DNA from: Pollenia angustigena
Taxonomy: Eukaryota; Arthropoda; Insecta; Diptera; Polleniidae
Direction: 5' to 3'
Length of the DNA stretch: 64,000 bases
Assembly (NCBI GenBank): GCA_930367215.1
Contig: OV884056.1
Coordinates: 122,386,053-122,450,052, forward strand
The stretch's first letter is position 1. The number at the start of each line of letters is the position of its first letter. The position numbers were made by a program, and so were the translations under genes. This document shows positions 31,640 to 42,440 of this stretch, in pieces. The notes beneath the pieces are model-generated. The model was not told the DNA's origin and did not search any database. It was given only the letters and a program-made list of their open reading frames with translations.

Positions 31640-32680
31640 TTTTTATTGCACAACGAAAAGAAAGTGGTGTGTATTGGCAGCATTGTACAATGCTGTTGTT
31701 GTTATTCCTATAGGTTATGTTTACCTTTTTATTGAATGATTGAAACCATTGTGCGACTTATTGCATAATATAGGAGAAAATGGAAATAATATGGAAAATA
31801 TCATATACAATAATATGGCAGGTGTATGGGCCGCTTTAAAGACAACCGCAATCGAACTTTTGAAAGAACACTCCAATTCAAACAGCTTAAAGATGTCAAA
31901 CTTCGATAGCAAAAAAGCTGCGGACACAATTCCTATATTTGACGGAAAACCTACACACCTCGATATATTTCTATCAATGGTTGAAATGGTTCACGATGAA
32001 CTTAACGAACAAGGGAAAAAGAACTTAATAAAATATATTATTGCCATGAAATTAAGCGATAGGGTTAGAAGTATTTGAATGACACAAGACATACCAAAAA
32101 CATTTACCGAACTAAAAACAACACTGTCCAATCATTTCAAGTCAACAAAGACAGCCAGTAGTCTTCATTCGGAAATTAGAAATATTAAGCAAAGAGGTAA
32201 TGTGTCAAGTTTTAGAGAAAAAATAAACACATTGATTTCAGAATTAACCATAGTACATACAATTCAGTGACCTTGAAGACAGTTCAAATGAAATAGCACG
32301 ATCCACAATTAGAACGTTGAATGAAAAATTAGCACTCGAAACATTCCAAGAAGGTTTACAAGAGAACATAAGAACAGCAGGTATAGCAGCGCAACCTAAA
32401 TCGTTAGCACAAGCATTTGAAATAGCTAGCACACAGGAAAGACTATTACAGGCAACAAATACATTAAAGATCTTTCATATAAATGACAGAAATCGACGCA
32501 ATAATAACAATTACAACTATAACAATAACAGATACAACAATCAAAGAAGACAAGACTTCAACAGAAATGGCAGAAACTACAACAATAATTATAACAACAA
32601 CAATAATAGTAGAAATTTTAATAATTATAATAGGAATTCAAATAACACCAAAAGTAGATACAACACAAATAATGCTTAAT
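31640..32680 (+). pseudogene. gag of 412-like element, broken
   Basis: The Gag-like frame runs from about 31791 (MENIIYNN) and contains IPIFDGKPTHLDIFL and KYIIAMKLSDRV. It is interrupted by TGA at 32076-32078, continues in frame to 32270 (LHSEIRNIKQRG, REKINTLISEL), then shifts frame near 32270. The last part (32317-32679) has TFQEGLQENIRTAG and FEIASTQERLL, followed by a long Asn/Arg/Tyr-rich tail that is likely RNA-binding. No CCHC knuckle is visible. The order and motifs fit a capsid protein. The copy is inactive. Confidence 0.65.
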
Positions 32681-32879
32681 ACAGAAACAATAGAAACACC
32701 TATAACAATAACAACCATACAAATCAAAGAAATAACAACCCAAACGTACGTACAATACATCGACAGGGAAACGAAGAAGCCCTGGAGACTCAGAACGAAT
32801 CTCCAGAAGGGGGAAATTACAGATATACACAATAAATCCCAACACTTCGAACTTTATATATTTTTCTATCAAAAACCTT

Positions 32880-33109
32880 GGGCCTAATTCTGGCAGTCGT
32901 GATCGAGTAGTTTCTCGATTCAAAAGCAATTTAATATCTAAATATTTCAGTCAATACTGAACGAATCTGAATTATTTTTTCAGTATTGTAAAGCATTCAT
33001 TTGAGTTTCACAATACTGAAAAAAAAATTTCGATTCGTTCAGTATCGACTCAAGTAAAATTGCCTTCGAATCGAGAAATTACTCGATCACGACTGCCAGA
33101 ATTAGGCCC
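32880..33109. mobile_element. 230-bp palindromic MITE between gag and protease
   Basis: Inverted ends start GGGCCTAATTCTGGCAG and extend at least 42 bp with one mismatch. Inner arms (TTTCAGTATTG-type) are also complementary, so the whole unit can fold into one hairpin. It separates the end of the gag region from the protease. No exact target duplication is evident at the ends. Confidence 0.85.
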
Positions 33110-33112
33110 CTG

Positions 33113-36102
33113 ACTTACAAGCTGACTTTCCTAATAGATACTGGTTCTGATATATCCCTTTGCAAGGAAAATATTATACACGGATATAATGTAATGGAAC
33201 AAGATATTCTTAGATTGAATGGCATAACCAAACACTATACAGAGACTGAATCGACTGAATTAGAAGCGGTACTTGGAGAACATTGCTTAAAACATAAATT
33301 TTACTTAGTAGACAGTGACTTCCCAGTAAACACAGACGGAATTTTAGGAATGGATTTCTTCCATAAATACAACTGTATAATAAACTACGATACACAAACT
33401 ATAAGTACTTATATAAATGGAGATAGTATCACAATTCCTATTGAAACTAATACAAAACATTTAACAAGCGTCATCATACCACCAAGAAGTGAAAAAATAG
33501 TAAAAATCAACATTGAAATAGGTGAAGATAGTGTAGTATGCAACAAAGAAATAGAAAACGGAGTTTTCATGGCAAACACGATAATACCAAAAAATGGTAA
33601 TCACCACATTAAAATTCTAAATACATTAGAAACACCCATACGATTGTCGCAACTTAAACTAGCTACGATACCTTTACAATACTATAACATTTGTAGAACC
33701 ACTCATCTAGAGAACATTATTTAGAAAACAGGTTTCAGAAATTGCTAAAAACAATAAAATTCGAAGATTTTGATAACGAAAAACAGAAAGCCTTATACGA
33801 CATATTAAAACAATATCAAGAAATATTTCATCTAGAGGGAGTATCATTAACCACTAATAATTTTTACAAACAAACAATAGAACTAAACGATAAAACCCCA
33901 GTATACATAAAAAATTATCGTTTACCACAATCACAATTGAATGAAATAGACAGACAAGTACAGAAATTATTACAAGAAAATATAATAGAGCCATCAATTA
34001 GTCCATACAACTCTCCTTTATTATTGGTTCCTAAAAAAGGACAAGATGACATAAAGAAATGGCGTTTAGTTGTAGATTACAGACGTTTGAATGATAAAGT
34101 AGTAAACGACAAATTCCCCCTAACAAGACTAGAAGATGTTTTAGACAAACTAGGTCGAGCAAAATTTTTCTCAACTCTTGACATGACAAGTTCATTCCAT
34201 CAGATAGAACTAGATACAGCATCAAGACCAATTACAGCATTTTCCACAAACAGCGGTCACTATCGATATAATAGACTACCTTTTGGACTAAAAATATCAT
34301 CAAACAGTTTTCAGAGGATGCTAACCATAGCATTGTCTGGTCTGGAATCGGAAGCATTCCTATATGTAGATGATATTATTATTTTCGGATGCAGCCTTAA
34401 GCACCACAATGAAAATCTCATAAAAGTATTTGAAAGACTTAAACAGTACAACTTGAAATTAAATGCAGAAAAATGTTGCTTTTTAAAGCCAGAAGTCTTA
34501 TATTTAGGTCATCTTATTACAAAAGACGGTATTAAACCGATCCAACAAAATATGAAATTATTGAACAATATCCTATTCCAAAAAATTCGGACGAAGTTAG
34601 AAGATTCATAGCCTTCTGTAATTACTATAGAAGATTCATTCAGCTTTTGCTTAAACAGCAAACTGCCTAAACAACTTATTGAAGAAGAAAGTCAAATTCG
34701 AATGGACAGAAGATTGCCAAAAAGCATTTGACACTTTAAGAAACAGACTTAAGAACCCACCTATATTACGATACCCTGATTTTGATAAACCATTTGTACT
34801 GACCACAGACGCCTCAAACGTAGCTTTAGGAGCAATACTCTCACAAGGTGAAATTGGCAACGACTTTCCTATATCATATGCAAGTAAATCTTTGAATAGA
34901 CATGAAAGAAATAAGTCAGTTATTGAGAAAGAATTATTAGGAATTCATTGGGGCATACAGTTTTTTAGACCATACCTATATGGCAGAATTTCACTGTAGT
35001 AACAGACCATAGACCCCACATTGCACTATTTTCGCATAAAAATCCATCCTCAAAACTGACCAGAATTCGACTTGAACTGTCAGACTATGACTTTGATATT
35101 ACATATAAAAAAGGAGCAAATAACACAAACGCAGACGCGTTATCTCGCATCGAAATTAACTCAAAAATATTAAAAGAAATGATTCCACTCTGTATTGATG
35201 AAAAAGAAAGAAAAACTCTGGCAATAACACGTAGCATGCTTAATAAGAATACTAAAGATAAAGAAGATGAAATTGAAATCAAGAACAAGAAAAAGAATTA
35301 CATTTCTCAACAGGAGACTGATCACCTCCATATGTGGGAATGTATATCAATGAATGATATAAAGAAGCTTCAAAGAATACAATTTATATATGAAAATAAT
35401 GATAATAATAATCTGCAGAATGAATATAATGATAAAATTACACGTGTGATATGCAATAGAAGCGAAAATCCAATGTTTTCAGACACATTTATGGAGAAAC
35501 TTTTATTGAAAATAAAGAAATTTAAAAATAAAAAGTACGTACTATATGATAAAGATGAAATTTTTAAATATATACCGGTAGAGAAATTGAAAGAAGAATA
35601 CAATAAATTCAAAAACAATGACGTCGATATAATTATATACAGAATGCCAAAAAGAGTAGATAACGCAATAAAACAATACAGACTAATAGAAGAAGTTCAT
35701 AGCCCACCCCATAGTGGACATTTCGGAATAAGAAAAACATTAATAAAATTAAAACAGCGATTTATTTGGAAAAATATGAACAAAATGGTTAAAAACTATA
35801 TAAGAACATGTGAATCGTGCCAAAAGAACAAACAGACTAAACATACGAAAGAACCTTTTACTATAACAGATACACCATTAAGTAGTTTTGACATTGTAGT
35901 AGTGGACACAGTTGGACCACTTAGACCGTCAGTAAACTTTAGATATATACTCACAATACAGTGTAAACTGACAAAATATGTTATAGCTTGTCCAATAGAA
36001 TCAAAAGATGCAAAAACAGTAGCAAAAAGGCTAGTAGAAAAAGTTATTTTAAAATACGGTTTGTTTACGGTTTGTACTCAAAACGGACAGAGGTACTGAA
36101 TC
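33113..36102 (+). pseudogene. pol of 412-like element: protease, RT, RNase H, integrase (broken)
   Basis: Protease: LIDTGSDIS at about 33130 and GILGMDFFHKY near 33340. RT (33742-34611): YRLPQSQ, NSPLLLVPKK, WRLVVDYRRLND, FSTLDMTSSFHQI, YNRLPFGLK, the catalytic YVDDIII and YLGHLI. RNase H (34679-35160): FVLTTDASNVALGAIL, YASKSLN, EKELLGI, a frameshift, VVTDHRPH and NADALSR. Integrase (35179-36102): the zinc-binding HSGHFGIRKT with CESCQ and the first catalytic Asp in VVVDTVGPL. Frame breaks occur between protease and RT, after RT, within RNase H and at the end, where an insertion near 36070 destroys the second-Asp region. The integrase stops at 36102. Confidence 0.85.
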
Positions 36103-36460
36103 AAAGCGAGCCGCTGAACGTGATCAAATAAATAAATTTTAATCCAATTTTTATTTAATTATGGTCAATATCTTATTTATTTTAATTTAAAATTATCAAA
36201 AACTTTAATAAAATACAACAATCACAGCACAAAACGTGGACTTTTTGTAAACATAAACAAAACTTTGACATAAACCTAGACAAACAATGGCAAGAGCAAA
36301 AAATCGTCATCTGGCGTAGTGCTGCCACCTGTTTATTTCACCATGATATGTACAATAATTTTATATTTTAAATAGATTTTTGCCAGTGACGTTTTTACTT
36401 CAAATGAAGAATATATATAATATTCTGTAATAAAAAATGTTCTTGAAAACATTACTTAAA
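36103..36460. other. Unassigned AT-rich segment
   Basis: Sequence between the broken integrase and an antisense fragment of a related element. I see no coding signal. Confidence 0.35.
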
Positions 36461-36600
36461 TTCACTTCTTTTCGTTGTGCAATAAAAATCAAAAGAATTT
36501 GGATTCTGCATACATTGGCCAGCTTTGAATATCACATACACCACAGAATATAGAATAGTATTCTGTGACATACAGATTGGCGATATAATTATAAAATACA
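36461..36600 (-). pseudogene. Antisense fragment of a related 412-like small ORF 3
   Basis: On the minus strand the segment reads a diverged version of the end of the ORF at 31256-31639 (compare YNNIDNLYV with YNYIANLYV). It then has the same downstream stretch TTTTTATTGCACAACGAAAA. It shows that a second, diverged copy of this element group contributed to the interval. Confidence 0.5.
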
Positions 36601-36617
36601 AAAAATGGAACACTCAC

Positions 36618-37524
36618 TTAAGGCCAGCTTACACGGTAATACAATGTATTACGACTTTGTAAAATCATAATATTATGGAATTCTCTCGGTGTTTAAAAGA
36701 AAAAAATAAAAATCTTTTGTATTGTATTACACGGATGGTAAATGTCAAGGCGAATTTAACAAGGTAAGTGCAACTCTACAACTACAAAAAGCCCCATGTA
36801 TTTTTTTGCAATTTAATAGGCGGCTGTCAAAAATGCTGACAAGGCAAAAATTGATTGGAAAAGAATATAAAAATTTTGATTGGGTTATAAAAGAGATTAT
36901 TAAATTCACTTTAATTTTTCGCCGTTTTTCTAAGAAATTTTTTCGGTTATTTTGGCGCAAAACATAAACAAAATCATATTTTGACGTTTCCCTATTTTTT
37001 GCTGATGAACGGCTGACAAGTTCAGTTTATCTTGTTGAATTCGCCTTAGTAAATGTTAAATCAAAAATCATAGCAAAAAATCAGATGGTTACAGTTTTAA
37101 ATTTTTACAAACACAACATGAACCTTTCCTGAGTTGATTTTCGTTGTTTTTGTAATTGTATAAAAATGCTACCACCTTCAATGTACTCTGTTAAAATACA
37201 CCTCTGGTGTGTTGAAAATACATAAGTTTCTAAGCAGGCGTTGCCAACAGCAATATTTTTCTGACAATAGTCCATTGTCAGATGCATTAATTTTGCACTT
37301 CTGCAAATACAAATGAGCTTACAATGTTCACACAGTTGTAAGACATTTTAGCCAATTTTAATGCAATTTAAGCAACGCTGCTTACCAATATTGTAAGATC
37401 TGGCCATCGTCTGTACGAAGCTTTACTCAATACATTTTGCTTTTACATGATAAGATTTTTCTCATTCTACATAATTTTTTGCAATGTCGTAATACATTGT
37501 ATTACCATGTAAACGGGCTTTTAA
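36618..37524. mobile_element. TTAA-flanked non-autonomous element (~0.9 kb)
   Basis: The ends are GGCCAGCTTACACGG and, reverse-complemented, AAGCCCGTTTACATGG, both followed by the shared TAATACAATGTATTACGAC. TTAA lies outside each end (36618-36621 and 37521-37524). TTAA targets suggest piggyBac-type mobilisation, although the termini lack the usual CCC start. There is no transposase. The open frames at 36722-36967 on both strands look non-coding. Confidence 0.65.
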
Positions 37525-38029
37525 CCAGTGATGCTCATTAAGCAAACAATTGTTTAGAAGCCCCACCCCTTTGTTTTTTACGCTCATTAATTTAGCTGCA
37601 CATGTACGGAAGATGATTTGATCTTGTTTCAAATACATTGTGTAGGATAAGTTATAAAATTTAAAAAAAAAATGTTAATGCTTTTACGAAACTGTCATAG
37701 AAGAATAAATGTACAAGATGTAAGTGCAGTTTTTGTAGATATAATTCTTACTTTTAATATACAAACATGCTCGCAGTTAACACTGAATTTTTTTTTATAG
37801 TAAAATTGGAAAACTTCCAATTCTTACTGTTTTTAAAAAGTTAAAATTTTAAAAGCAAAAAAAAAATAGAAAATTTTGTTTTGACTGTATTATTATAAAT
37901 GTTTTACAACCAAAAGAATTTCTTTCTATTAAATTTAAATAAAACTGGTACGCATAGTTTTGAGCATCTCTGTATTTTAAAATTGTCTTTCAAAACATAT
38001 GCAAAACATTATTGAACCGGAGGTCAGAG
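37525..38029. other. AT-rich spacer, nothing recognised
   Basis: No open frame, terminal repeat or RNA gene is supportable here. Confidence 0.4.
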
Positions 38030-39051
38030 GGTGATATATAACTTTGTCATTCCGTTTGTATGTTCCACAATATTGATGCTACACCCTATAAAGTATATAT
38101 ATTCTGGGTCCTTATGAAAAGCGAAGTTCAAATCCGGTTGTCCGTCTGTCCGTGTGTATGTTGCACTGAGAAGTGGGCGTGGTACCTCCCGTACACAAAA
38201 TATTAAAAATTGAAAAACCTAAATTTTTGGCCTATCACGTGACCTATAATTGCACCTTATACATTTAAAGATCGGAAATCTTCAGTAGAAAATATTTTCA
38301 GGAAAATCGGTTCAGATACGAAAAAGTTATAACCAAAATATTATTTTTTTTGAAAAATATCTATTTTCGGGAATCATAGATCTTCCCGAGTCCAAGTTTT
38401 ATAACCAAAATAAATGGCAAATTTCTTCTTTAACACGTTGGTATATAAATCTGCCAAATCGGTTAAGAAAAAGCTGAGTTATGACCAAAATACTGCAATC
38501 CCAAAAATTACTCTTTTTTCATTATAATTAAGTTTGTTTTTTTTTATAATTAATTTTGTTTAAATATATGTACATATATGTAAGTATATATACATATATT
38601 CCAATAACCCAATTTAATGGTAATATCATTCTTAAGCACGTTGGTATATAAATCTGCCAAAAAGTTATGAGCAAAATACTCAAAAAAAGCACTAAAAAAC
38701 ATTACAATTTTTATTATAAGAACTAAAATTTTTGAGCTGTAATATGACCTATTCATACGTTTTAGATATCGGAAATCTTTAGAACATATTTGCTGAAAAA
38801 CTCGGAAAATCGGTAAAAAAAAGTTATGTCAAATATATAGTTTTTTTAAATAATTAGTATTGTGGTTATTTTGTTCAACTATTTATGGTTTTTAATCCAA
38901 ATTTTTAATATTTTTAATTAGGCTTAAGTTCATGAAATTTAATTTTTATTAAATTATTTTTGTGAAGAAAGGAATTTTACAACATGAAAATTAATTAAAA
39001 TTGTTATTGATAATCTTTCATTCATGACGTGGTTCGGGCTCGAACCCTGGC

Positions 39052-39112
39052 CGGCAGGTTACCATGACATGTTTCGATCGCAACCACTCGATCTCCTCAG
39101 ATGGATTTGCCG
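39052..39112 (-). ncRNA. Type I hammerhead ribozyme, array 2 inverted copy
   Basis: On the minus strand: CTGAGGA core, stem II GATCG/CGATC with an 8-base loop, GAAA, palindromic ACATGT, cleavage-site C, stem I CCAT/ATGG and an outer CGGCA/TGCCG helix. Confidence 0.85.
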
Positions 39113-39642
39113 TCTTACACTCGCAGCCATGGTAACCTGCCGGCCAGGGTTCGAGCCCGAACCACGTCATGAATGAAAGATTATCAATAACAATTTTAAT
39201 TAATTTTCATGTTGTAAAATTCCTTTCTTCACAAAAATAATTTAATAAAAATTAAATTTCATAAACTTAAGCCTAATTAAAAATATTAAAAATTTGGATT
39301 AAAAACCATAAATAGTTCAACAAAATAACCACAATACTAATTATTGTTAAAGCTAAGGCACGAGCTCTATGTGTACATTTGTCCTTCAAGTTGTGCTGAA
39401 AAAGGTCAACAGAAAAGAGAAAGACAAAGTGAAAAAACAAAAAATGTACTTGGACTTCAGGAAAAATTCTTGACGAAAGTACGAAAAAACAGAAGTAAAG
39501 GAAAAAACATGTAAAATCAATTAAGATGGATAATCATTCAGGAAAGCAAATTTCGATCTACCAAATGTTAAAATACAATTTGGTTTAAGGATTGATGTTT
39601 GACTAGTGACGTCAGCAGTCGTCGATGGCTGCGAGTGTAAGA

Positions 39643-39703
39643 CGGCAAATCCATCTGAGGAGATCGAGTGGTTGCGATCGAAACATGTCATGGTAACCTG
39701 CCG
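39643..39703 (+). ncRNA. Type I hammerhead ribozyme, array 2 unit 1
   Basis: CTGAGGA at 39655-39661 is followed by stem II GATCG (39662-39666) pairing with CGATC (39675-39679), GAAA at 39680-39683 and palindromic stem III ACATGT at 39683-39688. The cleavage-site C is 39689. Stem I pairs CCAT (39651-39654) with ATGG (39690-39693) and, beyond an internal loop, CGGCA with TGCCG. All strictly conserved core positions are present, including the G-C pair at 10.1-11.1. Confidence 0.9.
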
Positions 39704-40203
39704 GCCAGGGTTCGAGCCCGAACCACGTCATGAATGAAAGTTTATCAATAACAATTTTAATTAATTTTCATGTTGTAAAATTCCTTTCTTCACAAAAATA
39801 ATTTAATAAAAATTAAATTTTATGAACTTAAGCCTAATTAAAAATATTAAAAATTTGGATTAAAAACCATAAATAGTTCAACAAAATAACCACAATACTA
39901 ATTATTGTTAAAGCTAAGGCACGAGCTCTATGTGTACATTTGTCCTTCAAGTTGTGCTGAAAAAGGTCAACAGAAAAGAGAAAGACAAAGTGAAAAAACA
40001 AAAAATGTACTTGGACTTCAGGAAAAATTCTTGACGAAAGTACGAAAAAACAGAAGTAAAGGAAAAAACATGTAAAATCAATTAAGATGGATAATCATTC
40101 AGGAAAGCAAATTTCGATCTACCAAATGTTAAAATACAATTTGGTTTAAGGATTGATGTTTGACTAGTGACGTCAGCAGTCGTCGATGGCTGCGAGTGTA
40201 AGA

Positions 40204-40264
40204 CGGCAAATCCATCTGAGGAGATCGAGTGGTTGCGATCGAAACATGTCATGGTAACCTGCCG
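40204..40264 (+). ncRNA. Type I hammerhead ribozyme, array 2 unit 2
   Basis: Identical to the unit 1 ribozyme, 561 bp downstream; every core and stem base is preserved. Confidence 0.9.
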
Positions 40265-40471
40265 GCCAGGGTTCGAGCCCGAACCACGTCATGAATGAAA
40301 GATTATCAATAACAATTTTAATTAATTTTCATGTTGTAAAATTCCTTTCTTCACAAAAATAATTTAATAAAAGTTTTTTTAAATAGGTATAAGTTATATC
40401 ACCAAAGTAAATTTTATACTTTAAGATGTCGGTATAAAATTCTGTCAAATGGGTTACAAAATGGCCGAGCT

Positions 40472-40779
40472 ACTGCCCGTCTACAACTGACATGATTTGC
40501 TGTTATAACTTGTAGTTATAAAAGCGTTGTTAAAACATTTGCATTAACACCCGTGTTATAGCATGAGAAAACTTCTAACATGAGTCTATACTTAACATGC
40601 AGTCTACAACTGACATAAAATGCTTAACTTTAACACTAATATGATGTTAGTGTTAGGTATAGACTCATCATGTTAGAAGTTTTCTTATGTTATAACACGG
40701 TTGTTAATGCAAATGTTTTAACAACGCTGTTATAACTTCAAGTTATAACAGCAAATCATGTCAGTTGTAGACGGGCAGT
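40472..40779. mobile_element. Palindromic foldback/MITE with ACTGCCCGTCTACAAC ends
   Basis: The ends ACTGCCCGTCTACAACTGAC are inverted repeats. Pairing continues through both arms for more than 130 bp, so almost the whole element folds. It is followed (40779-40900) by two direct copies of a ~56-bp piece ending in CAGTTGTAGACTG, apparently derived from the same family. Confidence 0.75.
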
Positions 40780-41169
40780 TACACTAACATCATATTAGTG
40801 TTAATGTTAAGCATTTCATGTCAGTTGTAGACTGTATGTAACACTAACTTCATATTAGTGTTAAAGTTAAGCATTTCATGTCAGTTGTAGACTGCATGTT
40901 ATGACCAAATACTGAAATTCGATCAAAACTAAACTTGCTATATATTAATTAAACTTTTAATTTATATAATAGCATGCAAACATGTGCAAATAATTAAATA
41001 AAACTAAACGATATATATTATATAATATACATTTATATACATATATACATATATAGATATCCATATATAGAAACTTCTGTTCTTTCCAAACCATGGTGAA
41101 GGGTATATAAGATTCGGCATAGCCGAATATATCACTCTTACTTGTTGATATAAATTCTTTATAGCCTTT

Positions 41170-41623
41170 TCACACTTGTCAACATTTAACATTTAACATC
41201 TATTTGCGAAGATGTTGAAATTTTCCCATAAGAAATACAAAGGGCTAAAAATCTTAATTTTTCAACATCTTTACAGAATGTTACTATCTCATTTTGTTCC
41301 CTTTTACATTTTTCGATTCTTTTAGTGCCATCACTAGAAAAATGGCAATATATTCTGTTATTATTGTGGAATTACTGACAAAATGGCAGTTGCTTTGAAA
41401 GCAGCGTTACCATTTCTCAAGTTTTTTCTTTTTTGCAAGCCTTATTTTGCTTAATTTTGCTTAAATTATTAAACAAAATGAATTAGAAATACATTTTGGT
41501 GATATCTCTTAAAATGTTGGTACTTTTGTAGAAAAAAAAAGTATTTAAAAAAAAATAAAAGTTTTTTTTTCAGAAATTGTGACATTTTTTGTTAATGGTA
41601 AATGTTAGATGTTTCAAGTGTGA
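41170..41623. mobile_element. MITE with TTCACACTTG ends
   Basis: TTCACACTTGTCAACATTTA at the left matches TTCACACTTGAAACATCTAA at the right in inverted orientation, with further imperfect pairing. The roughly 450-bp interior is non-coding. No clear target duplication is visible. Confidence 0.55.
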
Positions 41624-41705
41624 ACGCGTATTTCACATTTTAAACATCTTCCAAGCGTTCCTCCGAAATGTATGCAAGTGTACAAAGGGTATTATTCGAC
41701 TTTAC

Positions 41706-42440
41706 CCTAGGTCTACACTAAAGATAAATATCTCAGCCAGTTGGCAATAACGTCGGCAGAATAACAGAGCAATATTTCTTATTGCTCAGCTTATGTTAAA
41801 GGCATGGGAACACGCATTTATGTTAACTCATAATTTGAAAAAAATCAAGGAAGAAGGTGCAGTGTAAAAACTGGCGCTATCTTGCAAAAAATTTCTTTTT
41901 TTATATAAATTCTTTCTTATTCGACTTTATTTTTGAAATGTACATTAATTTGTTTAAGCTTGAGGTCTTTTTTATATAAAAATATTAATTTTACTTTAAC
42001 AAAAAAAAAAAAAATTTATAAAATAAATATTTTTATATAAAAAAGAACTCAAACTTAAACAAATTAATATAAATTTAAATAATAAAGGTCGAATAAGAAA
42101 AACATTATATTAATAAAAATATTTTTTGTAATTTTATTTTAGTGTTTATTAAACTCATTAATTTAATTCTTTTACTACAATTATAATTTGCTACCATTTC
42201 ATAAATTTAATTTCTTTGCTTTTATATTTTTCTTTTATGCTTCTTTTTTTCAATTGACAACCAAATTTGACATTTATGTTAGCAATAATTGTCAACGAAA
42301 ATGGACTGATGATTATTGCAACATAAATTGTCGGCAATACATATGTACAAAAAAATACTGTCTACATTTAAGATAACATAATTTTGACATTTACTGCAAT
42401 ATATGTCGCAATAATTATCTCTGGTATAGACGGGCAGTTA
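41706..42440. mobile_element. Possible MITE with imperfect GTCTA-type ends
   Basis: Left CCCTAGGTCTACACTAAAGA and right (reverse complement) CTGCCCGTCTATACCAGAGA are similar but not identical. Both are followed by GATAA-like sequence. The right end resembles the end of the foldback at 40472. The interior is AT-rich with a long imperfect inverted repeat around 41940-42110. Confidence 0.4.

Larger units (their letters stand above)
38853..40371. repeat. Hammerhead-ribozyme tandem array, 561-bp unit, with inverted head (retrozyme-like)
   Basis: An inverted partial unit (38853 to about 39122) is joined head-to-head with two complete direct units of 561 bp plus a partial third (to 40371). A 14-bp duplication, AGTTTTTTTAAATA, flanks the block at 38839-38852 and 40372-40385. 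Hammerheads lie at 39052-39112 (minus), 39643-39703 and 40204-40264 (plus). The direct part begins with ATGGTAACC, exactly the base after the predicted ribozyme cleavage (within a 3-bp microhomology). There is no open frame. The unit is unrelated to the 470-bp unit of array 1, but the architecture is the same. I infer reverse transcription of a ribozyme-processed RNA followed by target-primed insertion. Confidence 0.85.
38030..41153. mobile_element. Interspersed non-coding repeat carrying array 2 and a foldback
   Basis: The left part has CACCCTATAAAGTATATATA and repeated CCGTCTGTCCG motifs. The right end has GGGTATATAAGATTCGGCA, GCCGAATATA and CTCTTACTTGTTG. Such ends belong to non-coding elements scattered through fly genomes, but I cannot name the family. 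The hammerhead array (38853-40371) interrupts it with a 14-bp duplication, and a palindromic element (40472-40779) lies in its right half. The overall boundaries are approximate. Confidence 0.45.

Noticed and set aside
32483..32887. Thr/Ile-rich frame in the gag region
   Set aside because: It is an out-of-frame reading of the Asn/Arg-rich Gag tail.
39700..39720. Genuine tRNA gene at the B-box-like sequence
   Set aside because: No acceptor stem or anticodon arm can be formed around it; only the B-box-like match stands.
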